From: Klebsiella quasipneumoniae subsp. quasipneumoniae
Lineage (GTDB): Bacteria > Pseudomonadota > Gammaproteobacteria > Enterobacterales > Enterobacteriaceae
Assembly (NCBI RefSeq): GCF_020525925.1
Contig: NZ_CP084876.1
Span: forward strand, 868,001 to 932,000
Length of the DNA: 64,000 nt
Reading direction: 5' to 3'
Shown piece by piece: positions 37,683 through 46,999 of the stretch; the first letter of the stretch is position 1, and every line of letters starts with the position of its first letter. Both the position numbers and the translations under genes were made by a program. A model generated the notes under the pieces. The model made no database searches. It saw only the letters and a list, made by a program, of their open reading frames with translations, and was not told where the DNA came from.

Positions 37683-39104
37683 ATGACTTCAATCAGTAAC
37701 GACTCTGCATTAACGCCGCGGGCGCAACGTGACACTCGGCGGATGAACTGGTTTGTTTCTATCGCCGCGGCGGTGGCGGGGTTGCTCTTTGGCCTGGATA
37801 TCGGCGTGATATCCGGGGCGCTGCCCTTTATAACCGACCACTTCACCTTATCCAGCCAGCTTCAGGAGTGGGTGGTCAGCAGCATGATGCTGGGGGCGGC
37901 GATAGGCGCGCTGTTTAACGGCTGGCTGTCGTTCCGCCTTGGCCGCAAATACAGCCTGATGGCGGGGGCCGTGCTTTTTGTCGCCGGCTCTATCGGCTCC
38001 GCTTTTGCCGCCAGCGTGGAAGTGCTGCTGGTGGCCCGCGTGGTGTTAGGGGTGGCCGTTGGGATCGCCTCTTATACCGCGCCGCTGTACCTCTCCGAAA
38101 TGGCCAGCGAGAACGTGCGCGGAAAAATGATCAGTATGTATCAGCTGATGGTGACCCTCGGCATTGTGCTGGCGTTTCTTTCCGATACCGCCTTTAGCTA
38201 CAGCGGTAACTGGCGCGCCATGCTGGGCGTGCTGGCGCTGCCGGCGGTGATCCTGATCGTTCTGGTCGTCTTTCTGCCGAACAGCCCTCGCTGGCTGGCG
38301 GAGAAAGGGCGCCATATCGAAGCGGAAGAGGTGCTGCGGATGCTGCGCGATACCTCGGAGAAGGCGCGCGATGAGCTTAACGAGATCCGCGAAAGCCTGA
38401 AGCTGAAGCAGGGCGGTTGGGCGTTGTTCAAGGTCAATCGTAACGTGCGCCGGGCGGTGTTCCTTGGCATGCTGCTGCAGGCGATGCAGCAGTTCACCGG
38501 CATGAACATCATCATGTACTACGCCCCGCGTATTTTCAAAATGGCGGGCTTTACCACTACCGAACAGCAGATGATCGCCACCCTGGTGGTGGGCCTGACC
38601 TTTATGTTTGCCACCTTTATCGCGGTGTTCACGGTGGATAAAGCGGGCCGCAAGCCGGCGCTGAAAATCGGTTTCAGCGTGATGGCGCTGGGCACCCTGG
38701 TGCTCGGCTACTGCCTGATGCAGTTCGACAATGGCACCGCCTCCAGCGGCCTCTCCTGGCTTTCCGTCGGCATGACCATGATGTGTATTGCCGGGTATGC
38801 GATGAGCGCGGCGCCGGTGGTGTGGATCCTCTGCTCTGAGATCCAGCCGCTGAAATGCCGCGACTTCGGCATCACCTGCTCCACCACCACCAACTGGGTG
38901 TCGAACATGATCATCGGCGCCACCTTCCTGACGCTGCTTGACGCGATCGGCGCCGCCGGGACCTTCTGGCTCTACACGGTGCTCAACGTGGCCTTTATCG
39001 GCGTCACCTTCTGGCTGATCCCGGAGACCAAAAATGTCACCCTCGAGCACATTGAGCGCAACCTGATGGCGGGCGAGAAGCTGCGCAACATCGGTAACCG
39101 TTAA
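37683..39104 (+). CDS. araE: AraE: L-arabinose:H+ symporter
   Basis: The ATG at 37683 gives 473 residues (E. coli AraE 472). A 12-helix MFS sugar porter with the motifs [36 protein letters not shown], the QQFTGMN substrate helix, and [16 protein letters not shown] at the C-terminus. It imports arabinose and tolerates xylose in relatives. It follows kduD as in E. coli, and its stop overlaps the convergent LacI gene by 4 bp. Confidence 0.95.
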   Translation: MTSISNDSALTPRAQRDTRRMNWFVSIAAAVAGLLFGLDIGVISGALPFITDHFTLSSQLQEWVVSSMMLGAAIGALFNGWLSFRLGRKYSLMAGAVLFVAGSIGSAFAASVEVLLVARVVLGVAVGIASYTAPLYLSEMASENVRGKMISMYQLMVTLGIVLAFLSDTAFSYSGNWRAMLGVLALPAVILIVLVVFLPNSPRWLAEKGRHIEAEEVLRMLRDTSEKARDELNEIRESLKLKQGGWALFKVNRNVRRAVFLGMLLQAMQQFTGMNIIMYYAPRIFKMAGFTTTEQQMIATLVVGLTFMFATFIAVFTVDKAGRKPALKIGFSVMALGTLVLGYCLMQFDNGTASSGLSWLSVGMTMMCIAGYAMSAAPVVWILCSEIQPLKCRDFGITCSTTTNWVSNMIIGATFLTLLDAIGAAGTFWLYTVLNVAFIGVTFWLIPETKNVTLEHIERNLMAGEKLRNIGNR

Positions 39105-40096
39105 TGTGAGGCGCGCGGCAGCCACGGGCTGGCGACCTTGCGCGTCTCCCGATGGTTGTCGCCGTGAATGATATGCAGGGCGCTCAGGCGCCCGATGTCG
39201 TAGTGCGGCAGCTGCACCGTGGAGAGCGGCGGCAGAAACAGATCGCCAATGCCCACCATATTGTCGTATCCCACCACCGCCACGTCCTGTGGAATGCGTA
39301 GCCCCTGGCCCAGCAGCGTCTGATAGACCATAAAGGCGATGCGGTCGTTGCCGCAAATCACCGAGTCAAAGCCGGGTTTACCCTCGCGGATATGCGCCAT
39401 CACCACCCCCGGAATATCGTGGTAATGCTCATCGCCCTGGGCCATATACGAGTGGGTCAGGCTGTCCGGTTCGATGCCCGCCTCCCGGCAGGCGCGCTCC
39501 AGCCCCTGACGGCGGCGGATTGTCGCCAGCTGGCTGGCGGGTAAGTGCAGGCACAGCGGATGACGATAGCCCGCGGCAAGCAGGGCTTTTACCGCGTCGT
39601 ACTGACCCTGTTCATCGTCCGGGATATAGCTGGCCACCGGCTGGCTGAGGCTTTCGCAGTTGGCCAGCACGCAGGGCAGGGTCAGCAGTTTGTCCGGCAG
39701 CGGCACCTGGCGCAGGCCCATGGTGGTAAAGATAATGCCGTCCGGACGGTGGGAGAGGAGCAGGTCGACCACCGCTTCCGGCCGATCGTCGGAAAACATG
39801 TTGACCACAAAGCTGTTCCAGCCGTGGGCGCGGGCGGTCTCTTCGATCGAGAGGGTGATCTCCACCGAAAAGGGGGTGGTGACGGTATCCAGCGCCAGCA
39901 CGCCGATGGTGCTGGGGGTGGCCCGCGCCCCGCGGATCTTTTTCGCCGACAGGTCGGGGACATAGTTGGTTTCGGCGATGGCGGCCTGCACGCGGGCCAG
40001 CGTCTCCGGCTTGAGCCGCTCCGGGGTGTTCAGCGCCCGAGAGACGGTCATCAGAGATACATTCGCCAGTTTTGCTACATCTTTCAGGGACGCCAT
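39101..40096 (-). CDS. LacI-family regulator of the sucrose/fructan cassette (CscR-like)
   Basis: The start at 40096 ([20 protein letters not shown]) is preceded by GGAGGA, giving 331 residues; an upstream start at 40135 would add an unlikely 13-residue leader. The helix-turn-helix, hinge ([10 protein letters not shown]) and sugar-binding core are those of LacI/GalR proteins. It is divergent from the permease-hydrolase-porin operon and two matching operators lie in between. It probably represses the operon in the absence of sucrose, fructose or a derivative. Confidence 0.88.
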   Translation of the reverse strand: MASLKDVAKLANVSLMTVSRALNTPERLKPETLARVQAAIAETNYVPDLSAKKIRGARATPSTIGVLALDTVTTPFSVEITLSIEETARAHGWNSFVVNMFSDDRPEAVVDLLLSHRPDGIIFTTMGLRQVPLPDKLLTLPCVLANCESLSQPVASYIPDDEQGQYDAVKALLAAGYRHPLCLHLPASQLATIRRRQGLERACREAGIEPDSLTHSYMAQGDEHYHDIPGVVMAHIREGKPGFDSVICGNDRIAFMVYQTLLGQGLRIPQDVAVVGYDNMVGIGDLFLPPLSTVQLPHYDIGRLSALHIIHGDNHRETRKVASPWLPRASH

Positions 40097-40231
40097 TTTT
40101 TCCTCCGCCATAGCTGCAGAGTACAGGCTATACAACTAAGTCGCTGATGTAAAAGCGTGAAACGATTTTATGCTAGCCTCGTCCTCCACGCTGCCGCGGT
40201 TAATATTTGATCGCGATCGCATCTTCATTAT

Positions 40232-40243
40232 GTTAACGTTAAC
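40232..40243. promoter_or_regulatory. LacI-type operator 1
   Basis: GTTAACGTTAAC, a perfect 12-bp palindrome with the central CG typical of LacI-family operators, between the regulator and the permease. Confidence 0.8.
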
Positions 40244-40295
40244 TTTTGTGATTAACATCATGTATCGCAGCGAATCCCCCTGCGCTTTGTTTTTT

Positions 40296-40307
40296 GTTAA
40301 CGTTACC
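40296..40307. promoter_or_regulatory. LacI-type operator 2
   Basis: GTTAACGTTACC, one mismatch from operator 1 and 64 bp away, about 30 bp before the permease start. Paired sites suggest looping or cooperative repression. Confidence 0.78.
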
Positions 40308-40337
40308 ATAATTGCATTCCTCTAACACGAGAATGTC

Positions 40338-41579
40338 ATGATGAAAGCGCATCACTCACACAGCTACCCGTTGCTCAGTGCCTTACTGTTTTTCTTTTTC
40401 GTGACCTGGTCGTCATCCGGCTCCTTGCTCTCCATCTGGCTGCACCAGGAGGTCGGGCTGAAGGCCGGCGATACCGGTATCATCTACGCCGTTCTGTCGG
40501 TTTCCGCGCTGTTTGCGCAAGTTTGCTATGGCTTTATCCAGGATAAGCTGGGGCTGCGCAAACATCTGCTCTGGTATATCACCGCGCTGCTGATCCTCTC
40601 CGGTCCGGCGTATCTGCTGTTCGGCCATCTGCTGAAAATTAACGTCCTGCTGGGCAGCATCTTCGGCGGGATCTACATCGGCTTGACCTTTAACGGCGGC
40701 ATTGGCGTGCTGGAATCCTATACCGAGCGCGTGGCGCGCCAGAGCCAGTTTGAATTCGGCAGGGCGCGGATGTGGGGCTCGCTGGGCTGGGCGGTGGCCA
40801 CCTTCTTCGCCGGTCTGCTGTTTAACATCAATCCGCAGCTTAACTTCCTCGTCGCCAGCTGTTCCGGACTGGTGTTTTTTATCCTGCTGGCGCGGCTGCG
40901 CGTCTCCTCGGCGCCGCATGCGATGCAGGAGGCGGTTTCGGGCGGCAAGGTGACCCTGGAAGATGCGTTGCGCCTGCTGACGCTGCCGCGCTTCTGGGCG
41001 CTGGTCTTCTTCGTCATCGGCACCTGCATCTACGGCGTCTATGACCAGCAGTTCCCGGTCTATTTCTCATCGCAGTTCGCGACCCTGCAGGAAGGCAATG
41101 AGATGTATGGCTACCTCAACTCCTTCCAGGTGTTCCTCGAGGCGGCCGGCATGTTCTGCGCGCCGTGGCTGGTGAACCGCATCGGCGCCAAAAACGGCCT
41201 GATTTTCGCCGGCATGGTGATGGCGATGCGCATGGTGGCCTCCGGTCTGGTGGAGGGGCCGCTGCTGATCTCCATCACTAAACTGCTGCACGCGGTGGAG
41301 CTGCCGATACTGCTGGTGGCTATCTTTAAGTACAACAGCATCAACTTCGATAAACGCCTCTCCTCCACCCTCTATCTGGTGGGCTTCGCCTGCACCAGCT
41401 CGATTATCGCCAGCGTTTTGTCGCCGCTGGCGGGCTACAGCTATGAAAAATATGGCTTCGCCCAGTCCTATCTGATCATGGGCCTGCTGGTGTTCTGCAC
41501 CACCTTTATTTCCATCTTCTTGTTGCGCTCCGGCAAATCCTCCGCCGATCCGCTGGTGTCGCAACCTACCGCTGTCTGA
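40338..41579 (+). CDS. Oligosaccharide:H+ symporter (CscB/RafB-like, MFS OHS family)
   Basis: 413 residues (CscB 415, RafB 425, LacY 417) with twelve helices. Helix 1 pattern FFFFVTWSSSGSLLSIWL, the GIIYAVLSVSALFAQVCYGF loop, QDKLGLRKHL and the Glu in helix 4 region (FGRARMWGSLGWA) fit the oligosaccharide symporters. It should bring in unphosphorylated sucrose, short fructo-oligosaccharides or related sugars. It starts the operon that continues with the GH32 gene after 16 bp. Confidence 0.87.
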   Translation: MMKAHHSHSYPLLSALLFFFFVTWSSSGSLLSIWLHQEVGLKAGDTGIIYAVLSVSALFAQVCYGFIQDKLGLRKHLLWYITALLILSGPAYLLFGHLLKINVLLGSIFGGIYIGLTFNGGIGVLESYTERVARQSQFEFGRARMWGSLGWAVATFFAGLLFNINPQLNFLVASCSGLVFFILLARLRVSSAPHAMQEAVSGGKVTLEDALRLLTLPRFWALVFFVIGTCIYGVYDQQFPVYFSSQFATLQEGNEMYGYLNSFQVFLEAAGMFCAPWLVNRIGAKNGLIFAGMVMAMRMVASGLVEGPLLISITKLLHAVELPILLVAIFKYNSINFDKRLSSTLYLVGFACTSSIIASVLSPLAGYSYEKYGFAQSYLIMGLLVFCTTFISIFLLRSGKSSADPLVSQPTAV

Positions 41580-41595
41580 ATCAAAAAGAGTGAAA

Positions 41596-43032
41596 ATGAT
41601 GACTTACACAATCTCCAGGGCTGAACAGGTACTCCAGACACAACGCCAGGCGCTCAATCTGCGCTGGTATCCGCACTATCACCTGGCGGCACGCGCCGGG
41701 TGGATCAACGACCCAAACGGTCTGGTGTGGTTCGACGGCTGGTACCATGCCTTTTATCAACATCACCCGTACTCCACTCAGTGGGGGCCGATGCACTGGG
41801 GGCACGCGCGGAGTAAGGATCTGGTGCACTGGGAGCATCTGCCGGTGGCCCTGGCGCCGGAGGGGCCGGAGGATAAAGACGGCTGCTTCTCCGGCTCGGC
41901 GGTGGTCGATGGCGATACCCTGGCGCTGATTTACACCGGGCATAAATTCCACGGCGATCCGGGCGACGAAGCCAATCTGTATCAGGTTCAGTGTCTGGCC
42001 ACCAGCCGGGACGGGATCCACTTCGAGCGCCAGGGGATGGTGGTCGACACCCCGCCGGGCATGCACCACTTCCGCGACCCGAAGGTCTGGCGGGAAGGAG
42101 ACAGCTGGTACATGATCGTCGGCGCGCGCGAAGGCGATACCGGCCAGGTGCGGCTGTACCGCTCAGCCGATCTGCGCCAGTGGCAGGATGTGGGGGTGCT
42201 GGATGAAGCGGAAAGCGCCATGGGCTATATGTGGGAGTGCCCGGACTTCTTCACCCTCAACGGCAAACGCGTTCTGATGTTTTCCCCGCAGGGGATGCAG
42301 GCCGAGGGGTTCCGCAACCGCAACCTGTTCCAGAGCGGCTATCTGATCGGCGAGTGGCAGCCGGGGCAGCGATTCGTCCGCCACGGCGAGTTCAGAGAGA
42401 TGGATCACGGCCACGATTTCTATGCGCCGCAAAGCTTCGCCACCCCCGATGGCCGGCGGATCGTGATTGGCTGGCTGGATATGTGGGAATCACCGCTGCC
42501 GGAGCAGCAGGACGGCTGGGCGGGCATGCTCTCCCTGCCGCGCGAGCTGAGCCTGAGCGCGGATAACCGCCTGCAGATGCGCCCGGCGAAAGAAGTGGAG
42601 AGTCTGCGCGGCGCCTGGTTCCCGTGGCCGGTAAGCACCCTGAACAATCAGCAGACCACGATGGTCGACAACTGCGAGGCGATGGAGGTGAACCTGCGCT
42701 GGAACTGCGCCCGCAGCAGCGCCGAGCAGTATGGTCTGCGCTTTGGCGATGGCCTGCGCCTCTACGTGGATGCCCAGCAGCAGCGTCTGGTGCTGGAGCG
42801 GCATTATCCGCAGCATGGCCTGTGCGGGACGCGCAGCGTGCCGTTGACCGCGGGGGCGGATCTCAATCTGCGGATATTTTTCGATAGCTCTTCGGTGGAG
42901 GTGTTTGTCAATGACGGCGAAGCCTGCCTGAGCAGCCGTATCTACCCGCAGGCTCCCCGCCGTGAATTAGCGTTATTTGCCTGGAGCGGCTCAGCGGCAT
43001 TAACTGAAGCCGGAGCCTGGCAGCTCGAATAA
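41596..43032 (+). CDS. GH32 beta-fructofuranosidase (CscA/FosX-like)
   Basis: About 478 residues from the ATG at 41596; a GTG at 41590 is an alternative start. No signal peptide, so it is cytosolic. The five-bladed propeller motifs are WINDPNGL (nucleophile Asp), FRDPKVW (transition-state Asp) and MWECPDFF (acid/base Glu); the C-terminal sandwich includes FFDSSSVEVFVNDG. It should hydrolyse sucrose or short fructans after uptake. No fructokinase is in the cassette. Confidence 0.92.
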   Translation: MMTYTISRAEQVLQTQRQALNLRWYPHYHLAARAGWINDPNGLVWFDGWYHAFYQHHPYSTQWGPMHWGHARSKDLVHWEHLPVALAPEGPEDKDGCFSGSAVVDGDTLALIYTGHKFHGDPGDEANLYQVQCLATSRDGIHFERQGMVVDTPPGMHHFRDPKVWREGDSWYMIVGAREGDTGQVRLYRSADLRQWQDVGVLDEAESAMGYMWECPDFFTLNGKRVLMFSPQGMQAEGFRNRNLFQSGYLIGEWQPGQRFVRHGEFREMDHGHDFYAPQSFATPDGRRIVIGWLDMWESPLPEQQDGWAGMLSLPRELSLSADNRLQMRPAKEVESLRGAWFPWPVSTLNNQQTTMVDNCEAMEVNLRWNCARSSAEQYGLRFGDGLRLYVDAQQQRLVLERHYPQHGLCGTRSVPLTAGADLNLRIFFDSSSVEVFVNDGEACLSSRIYPQAPRRELALFAWSGSAALTEAGAWQLE

Positions 43033-43056
43033 TAATAAGGCTGTTGTCGTTAATAA

Positions 43057-43085
43057 CCCGTCTTTGACGATGGGCGGGTTATTAT
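43057..43085 (+). terminator. Hairpin between GH32 and porin genes
   Basis: AATAACCCG...CGGGTTATT, a 9-bp stem with a longer loop, followed by ATTGCCTG. The T run is weak, so it may reduce rather than stop transcription into the porin gene. Confidence 0.6.
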
Positions 43086-43153
43086 TGCCTGCATCGTCGT
43101 GCATTACCCATTAATAACAAATTTAGTTCATTTCATAATAAAAGGGTTTACCG

Positions 43154-44497
43154 ATGAATAAAATCTGGGTCGGGTGTTTTCTCACGTCTCTCTCTCTGCC
43201 ACAGGCGATGGCGCAGGCGCCGTTATCGCTGGAGGATCGGCTGGCGCAAATGGAGCAGCGGCTGAAGGCGACGGAGGCGCGCGCCGCCAGCGCAGAGGCG
43301 GAGATTAAGACGCTGAAAGGCCAGCAGCAGGCCACGACGGTCGCCCGCGCGGCGCCGGCTACGCCGCGCCTGCAGCTAAACGACAATGGCGAATTAAAAT
43401 TTTATGGCGACGTCGAATTTAATCTTGATGGCGCCAGCCGCACCGGCAGCCTGACGTCGGTCAAAACCAGCGCGAATAAAAGCTGGGCGCCCGGTGATAA
43501 AGAGCGTTGGGATATTAATGGCCGTATTCTGCTGGGTTTCGATGGCCGACGTAATGGCGCCGACGGGAAATATGCCGGATTCAGCGTGCAGCCCCTGGCG
43601 GATATGGATGGCAAAATGAATCTCGATGATGCGGTATTTTTCTTTGGTCAGCAGGATGACTGGAAAATAAAAATAGGCCGCTTTGAAGCCTGGGATATGT
43701 TCCCCCTGAATCAGGATACCTTTATTGAATATTCAGGAAATACCGCCAACGACCTCTATTCCGACGGCTATGGCTATATTTACATGATGAAAGAGGGGCG
43801 CGGGCGCAGCAGCAGCGGCGGCAACCTCCTGTTCAGCAAAACGGTGGATAACTGGTATTTCGAGGTTAACACCCTGGTGGAGGATGGCAGTTCGCTGTTT
43901 GTCGATCAGAACTATCACGGTAATGCGCTGGAAAACCGCAAAAACGTGGTGTACGTGCGGCCGGTGGCGGTGTGGCAGTCCGGCGCGTGGTCGGCGGCGG
44001 CGGCGATAGAGAGCAACCTCGTCAACAACGCCTACGGCTATCAGAACCAGGGCGGGCGCTGGGTCGACCAGTCAAACCGTACCGGCTACGGGATGACCAT
44101 GAGCTGGAACACCCTGAAAAGCGATCCGCAGGACGGGGCGGTGGTCAATCTGAGTACCGCCCTGCTGGACGCGGCGGACGAAACCGACTTCAGCGCCGGG
44201 ATCAACGCCCTGTGGCATCGCGTGGAGCTGGGCTATATCTACGCGCATAACAAAATCGACCAGTTCAACATGGCCGGGGTGAGCAGCGAGTGCGATGACG
44301 ACTGCGCAATCCTCGCGCCGGGGCGCTATGACATCCACACCGTGCATACTTCCTGGCAGTTGCCGAATATTATGGCGATGCCGAACTTCAATATTTACCT
44401 TGGCGCCTACGCCTCGTGGCTCGATTCCACGGCAGCGAAGAGTGGGAATCCCGATGAACGCTACGGCGCCCGGGTGCGCTTTAAATATTTCTTCTGA
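43154..44497 (+). CDS. Carbohydrate porin of the ScrY/RafY type
   Basis: 447 residues. A signal peptide ends at PQAMAQA; residues about 25-60 are a Glu/Ala-rich coiled coil (LAQMEQRLKATEARAASAEA), as in ScrY. The rest is a maltoporin-like barrel ending VRFKYFF. It is probably trimeric in the outer membrane and lets oligosaccharides such as raffinose or fructo-oligosaccharides reach the symporter. It belongs to the preceding operon and is convergent with togB. Confidence 0.88.
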   Translation: MNKIWVGCFLTSLSLPQAMAQAPLSLEDRLAQMEQRLKATEARAASAEAEIKTLKGQQQATTVARAAPATPRLQLNDNGELKFYGDVEFNLDGASRTGSLTSVKTSANKSWAPGDKERWDINGRILLGFDGRRNGADGKYAGFSVQPLADMDGKMNLDDAVFFFGQQDDWKIKIGRFEAWDMFPLNQDTFIEYSGNTANDLYSDGYGYIYMMKEGRGRSSSGGNLLFSKTVDNWYFEVNTLVEDGSSLFVDQNYHGNALENRKNVVYVRPVAVWQSGAWSAAAAIESNLVNNAYGYQNQGGRWVDQSNRTGYGMTMSWNTLKSDPQDGAVVNLSTALLDAADETDFSAGINALWHRVELGYIYAHNKIDQFNMAGVSSECDDDCAILAPGRYDIHTVHTSWQLPNIMAMPNFNIYLGAYASWLDSTAAKSGNPDERYGARVRFKYFF

Positions 44498-44516
44498 CAG
44501 GATACTCAGGCAGGCT

Positions 44517-44544
44517 CTCCCGCGGCGGACGCCGCGGGAGGTTT
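44517..44544. terminator. Hairpin between porin and togB
   Basis: A perfect 10-bp stem CTCCCGCGGC/GCCGCGGGAG with loop GGAC lies between the convergent genes, followed by GTTT. Confidence 0.75.
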
Positions 44545-44556
44545 CCGACGGGCAGG

Positions 44557-45843
44557 TTAGCGCATCGCGCGGCGCAGAATGCGGTCGGTCTGGCGCTGGA
44601 AGTCCTCGGCCGCTTCTTCCACCGACTTTTTACCGTAGTCGATGTACTGCAGGGTAGTGCCGAACTGGGCGACGATCTGCGGGTCGTCGAAGTACGGCGA
44701 GACCGGCAGAGTGGTGGGCAGGGATTGCGCCAGCTTCAGACCGGACACCGCCGGATCGTCGGCTTTGATGATCCCGTCTTCGGTCAGGTAGGTGACCGCC
44801 GCTTTACTCAGCGGCACGCCGCGCTCCAGTCCGAGAATATCCACCCCTTCTTTACTGTTCAGCAGGAAGTTAATCACTTTCGCCGCCGCCTGCGGGTTTT
44901 TCGTCGATTTGCCAATCGACAGCATTTGCGCAGGCTTGAAGAACAGTCCGGCATCGGTGGCTCCGGGGAGCATCGGGTATTCCCCCAGCACCAGCTTCGC
45001 CGGCGGCTTCAGGTTGTCGGAATATTTGTTGATGGTGGAGTTCCACATGTAGGTCCCGCCCCATTCACCCTGGATCCACGGCTTCATCTCGTACATGTTG
45101 CTCTTGCCGAAGGAGGCATAGTAGCGGGTGTCCGGCATGACATGGCTGTCGATAAGCTTCTTATACATGCCGAAGAAGTCCGCCCACTGCGCTTTGCTGT
45201 AGGAGAATTTGCGTCCTTTCTCATCGATGGCCGGCTGGTTGTATTTTTGCACCATGTAAGAGTTGAGCAGGGCCAGCACGTCCTGGTGCTCAAGCACCAC
45301 CGGGTAGTACTGTTTCCCGAGTTTGCTTTCGAAAGTTTTCCCCGCCGCCAGCAGTTCGTCCCAGGTTTTCGGGAAGGGGATGCCCGCCTTTTTCCACGCT
45401 TCGTCGTTAAAGTAGAAGACCCGGGCGGTGACCGACACCGGGATGCCGTTGAGCTTGCCATTGACCGTGGTGGACTGCAGCTCTTTGGCGTCGAACTGGC
45501 TGAGATCGATCTCGTCTTTCAGAGTGTTGAGATCGTAAAAACCCTCGCCATTTTTCGAAAAAATCGGCAGCCAGTTCCAGTTGGTCTGCATCACGTCAGG
45601 CTCGGTGCCGCCGGCTATCTGGGTGGTCAGGCGCGAAAGATGGCCGTCCCAGCCGGTATATTCCGCTTTGACATTGATATCGGGATATTGCTGGTGAAAA
45701 GCCTCCAGCGCCTTGAGAGTCACCTGATGGCGGCCATTGCCCCCCCACCAGGACATACGCAGGTCGACATCCTGCGCCAGCGAGGAGAAGGCGCTAAGGC
45801 CGAGGGTGGCGGAGAGGGTGGCGCTTATCAGCACGTTTTTCAT
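44557..45843 (-). CDS. togB: TogB: oligogalacturonide-binding protein of the TogMNAB importer
   Basis: The ATG at 45843 follows GGAG and gives 428 residues; the frame continues upstream into togA. A signal peptide ends SSLAQ and the mature protein starts DVDLRMSWWGGNGRHQV. It is a type 1 extracellular solute-binding protein of the MalE/UgpB class. Naming as TogB rests on linkage to TogA/N/M-like genes, kdgF and KdgR boxes; the ligand is inferred. It is the last gene of the operon. Confidence 0.85.
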   Translation of the reverse strand: MKNVLISATLSATLGLSAFSSLAQDVDLRMSWWGGNGRHQVTLKALEAFHQQYPDINVKAEYTGWDGHLSRLTTQIAGGTEPDVMQTNWNWLPIFSKNGEGFYDLNTLKDEIDLSQFDAKELQSTTVNGKLNGIPVSVTARVFYFNDEAWKKAGIPFPKTWDELLAAGKTFESKLGKQYYPVVLEHQDVLALLNSYMVQKYNQPAIDEKGRKFSYSKAQWADFFGMYKKLIDSHVMPDTRYYASFGKSNMYEMKPWIQGEWGGTYMWNSTINKYSDNLKPPAKLVLGEYPMLPGATDAGLFFKPAQMLSIGKSTKNPQAAAKVINFLLNSKEGVDILGLERGVPLSKAAVTYLTEDGIIKADDPAVSGLKLAQSLPTTLPVSPYFDDPQIVAQFGTTLQYIDYGKKSVEEAAEDFQRQTDRILRRAMR

Positions 45844-45859
45844 TGTTATGCTCCAGGGT

Positions 45860-46987
45860 TCACAGAGAGAGGTTCTGTTCGGTTTTGGCGTCAAAGATGT
45901 GACACTTGTTAAGATCAAAGGTGAAATAGACTTTTCGATTCAGTCCCTTAGCTATCATCGGCTTCGCATCGTCCGACGGCACGCGAGCGGTCAGCTCGTA
46001 GCCCGCGACCTGCAGATAGACAAAGAACTCATGGCCCATGTTTTCCACCCGCACCATCTCGCCCATGCAGCCGCCTTCGGCGAACGGCGCGTCGGAGAGC
46101 GACACGAATTCCGGGCGGACCCCGTAGAACACCTCCTGATGCTGATACGCGCCGACTTTCTCCGCCAGACGGTCGTTCAACGGCAGGCGCTGGTCGCCAA
46201 GGGTCAGGCACAGGCGGCCGTCGTGTTCAACCAGCTGGCTGGGGCGAATATTCATCTCCGGCGCGCCGATGAAGCCGGCGACAAACATATTTTTCGGCTG
46301 GTGGTAGAGGTTGTCCGGGGTATCGACCTGCATAATGTGGCCGAGCTTCATCACGCAGATGCGGTCGCCCATGGTCATCGCTTCCGTCTGATCGTGGGTA
46401 ACGTAGACGGTGGTCGCCGGTTTACCGGATTTTTTCAACTGCTTATGCAGATCGGAAATGCGGATGCGCATCGAGGCGCGCAGTTTGGCGTCCAGGTTGG
46501 AGAGCGGTTCGTCGAACAGGAAGACGTCGGGTTTTTTGACGATCGCCCGGCCCACCGCCACGCGCTGCGCCTGGCCGCCGGAGAGCTGGCGCGGCAGACG
46601 TTCCAGCAGCTCCTCCAGTTCAAGAATTTTCGCCGCTTCCTCCACCTGCCGATCAATCTGCGCCTTGGGCAGCTTGCTCAGCTTCAGGCCGAAGGCGAGG
46701 TTTTCCCTTACCGTCATATGCGGATAGAGGGCGTAGTTCTGGAACACCATCGCGATACCACGGGATTTAGGCGCCAGGTTGTTGACGATCTTATCGCCGA
46801 TCCGCACCTCGCCGCCGCTGATGGTCTCCAGACCCGCCAGCATGCGAAGGGTGGTCGATTTGGCGCAACCGGAAGGGCCGACGATCACCATAAATTCGCC
46901 ATCGGCAATCTTCAGGTCGATACCATGCACCGCTTTAAACCCGTTTGAGTAAACTTTTTCCAGTTTGTTGAAAATCACTTCAGCCAT
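45860..46987 (-). CDS. togA: TogA: ATPase of the oligogalacturonide ABC importer
   Basis: 375 residues, the MalK/UgpC type with an N-terminal ATPase and a C-terminal OB regulatory domain. Walker A is GPSGCAKST (Ala where Gly is usual), the signature LSGGQAQR, Walker B VFLFDEPLSNLD and the switch His in VYVTHD. It energises import through TogM and TogN. It sits 12 bp after togN and 16 bp before togB. Confidence 0.9.
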   Translation of the reverse strand: MAEVIFNKLEKVYSNGFKAVHGIDLKIADGEFMVIVGPSGCAKSTTLRMLAGLETISGGEVRIGDKIVNNLAPKSRGIAMVFQNYALYPHMTVRENLAFGLKLSKLPKAQIDRQVEEAAKILELEELLERLPRQLSGGQAQRVAVGRAIVKKPDVFLFDEPLSNLDAKLRASMRIRISDLHKQLKKSGKPATTVYVTHDQTEAMTMGDRICVMKLGHIMQVDTPDNLYHQPKNMFVAGFIGAPEMNIRPSQLVEHDGRLCLTLGDQRLPLNDRLAEKVGAYQHQEVFYGVRPEFVSLSDAPFAEGGCMGEMVRVENMGHEFFVYLQVAGYELTARVPSDDAKPMIAKGLNRKVYFTFDLNKCHIFDAKTEQNLSL

Positions 46988-46999
46988 GATATTTCCCTC

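Noticed and set aside
38046-39356. 436-codon - strand ORF over araE
   Set aside because: Antisense to a well-supported transporter gene and of low-complexity His/Arg/Gln-rich composition.
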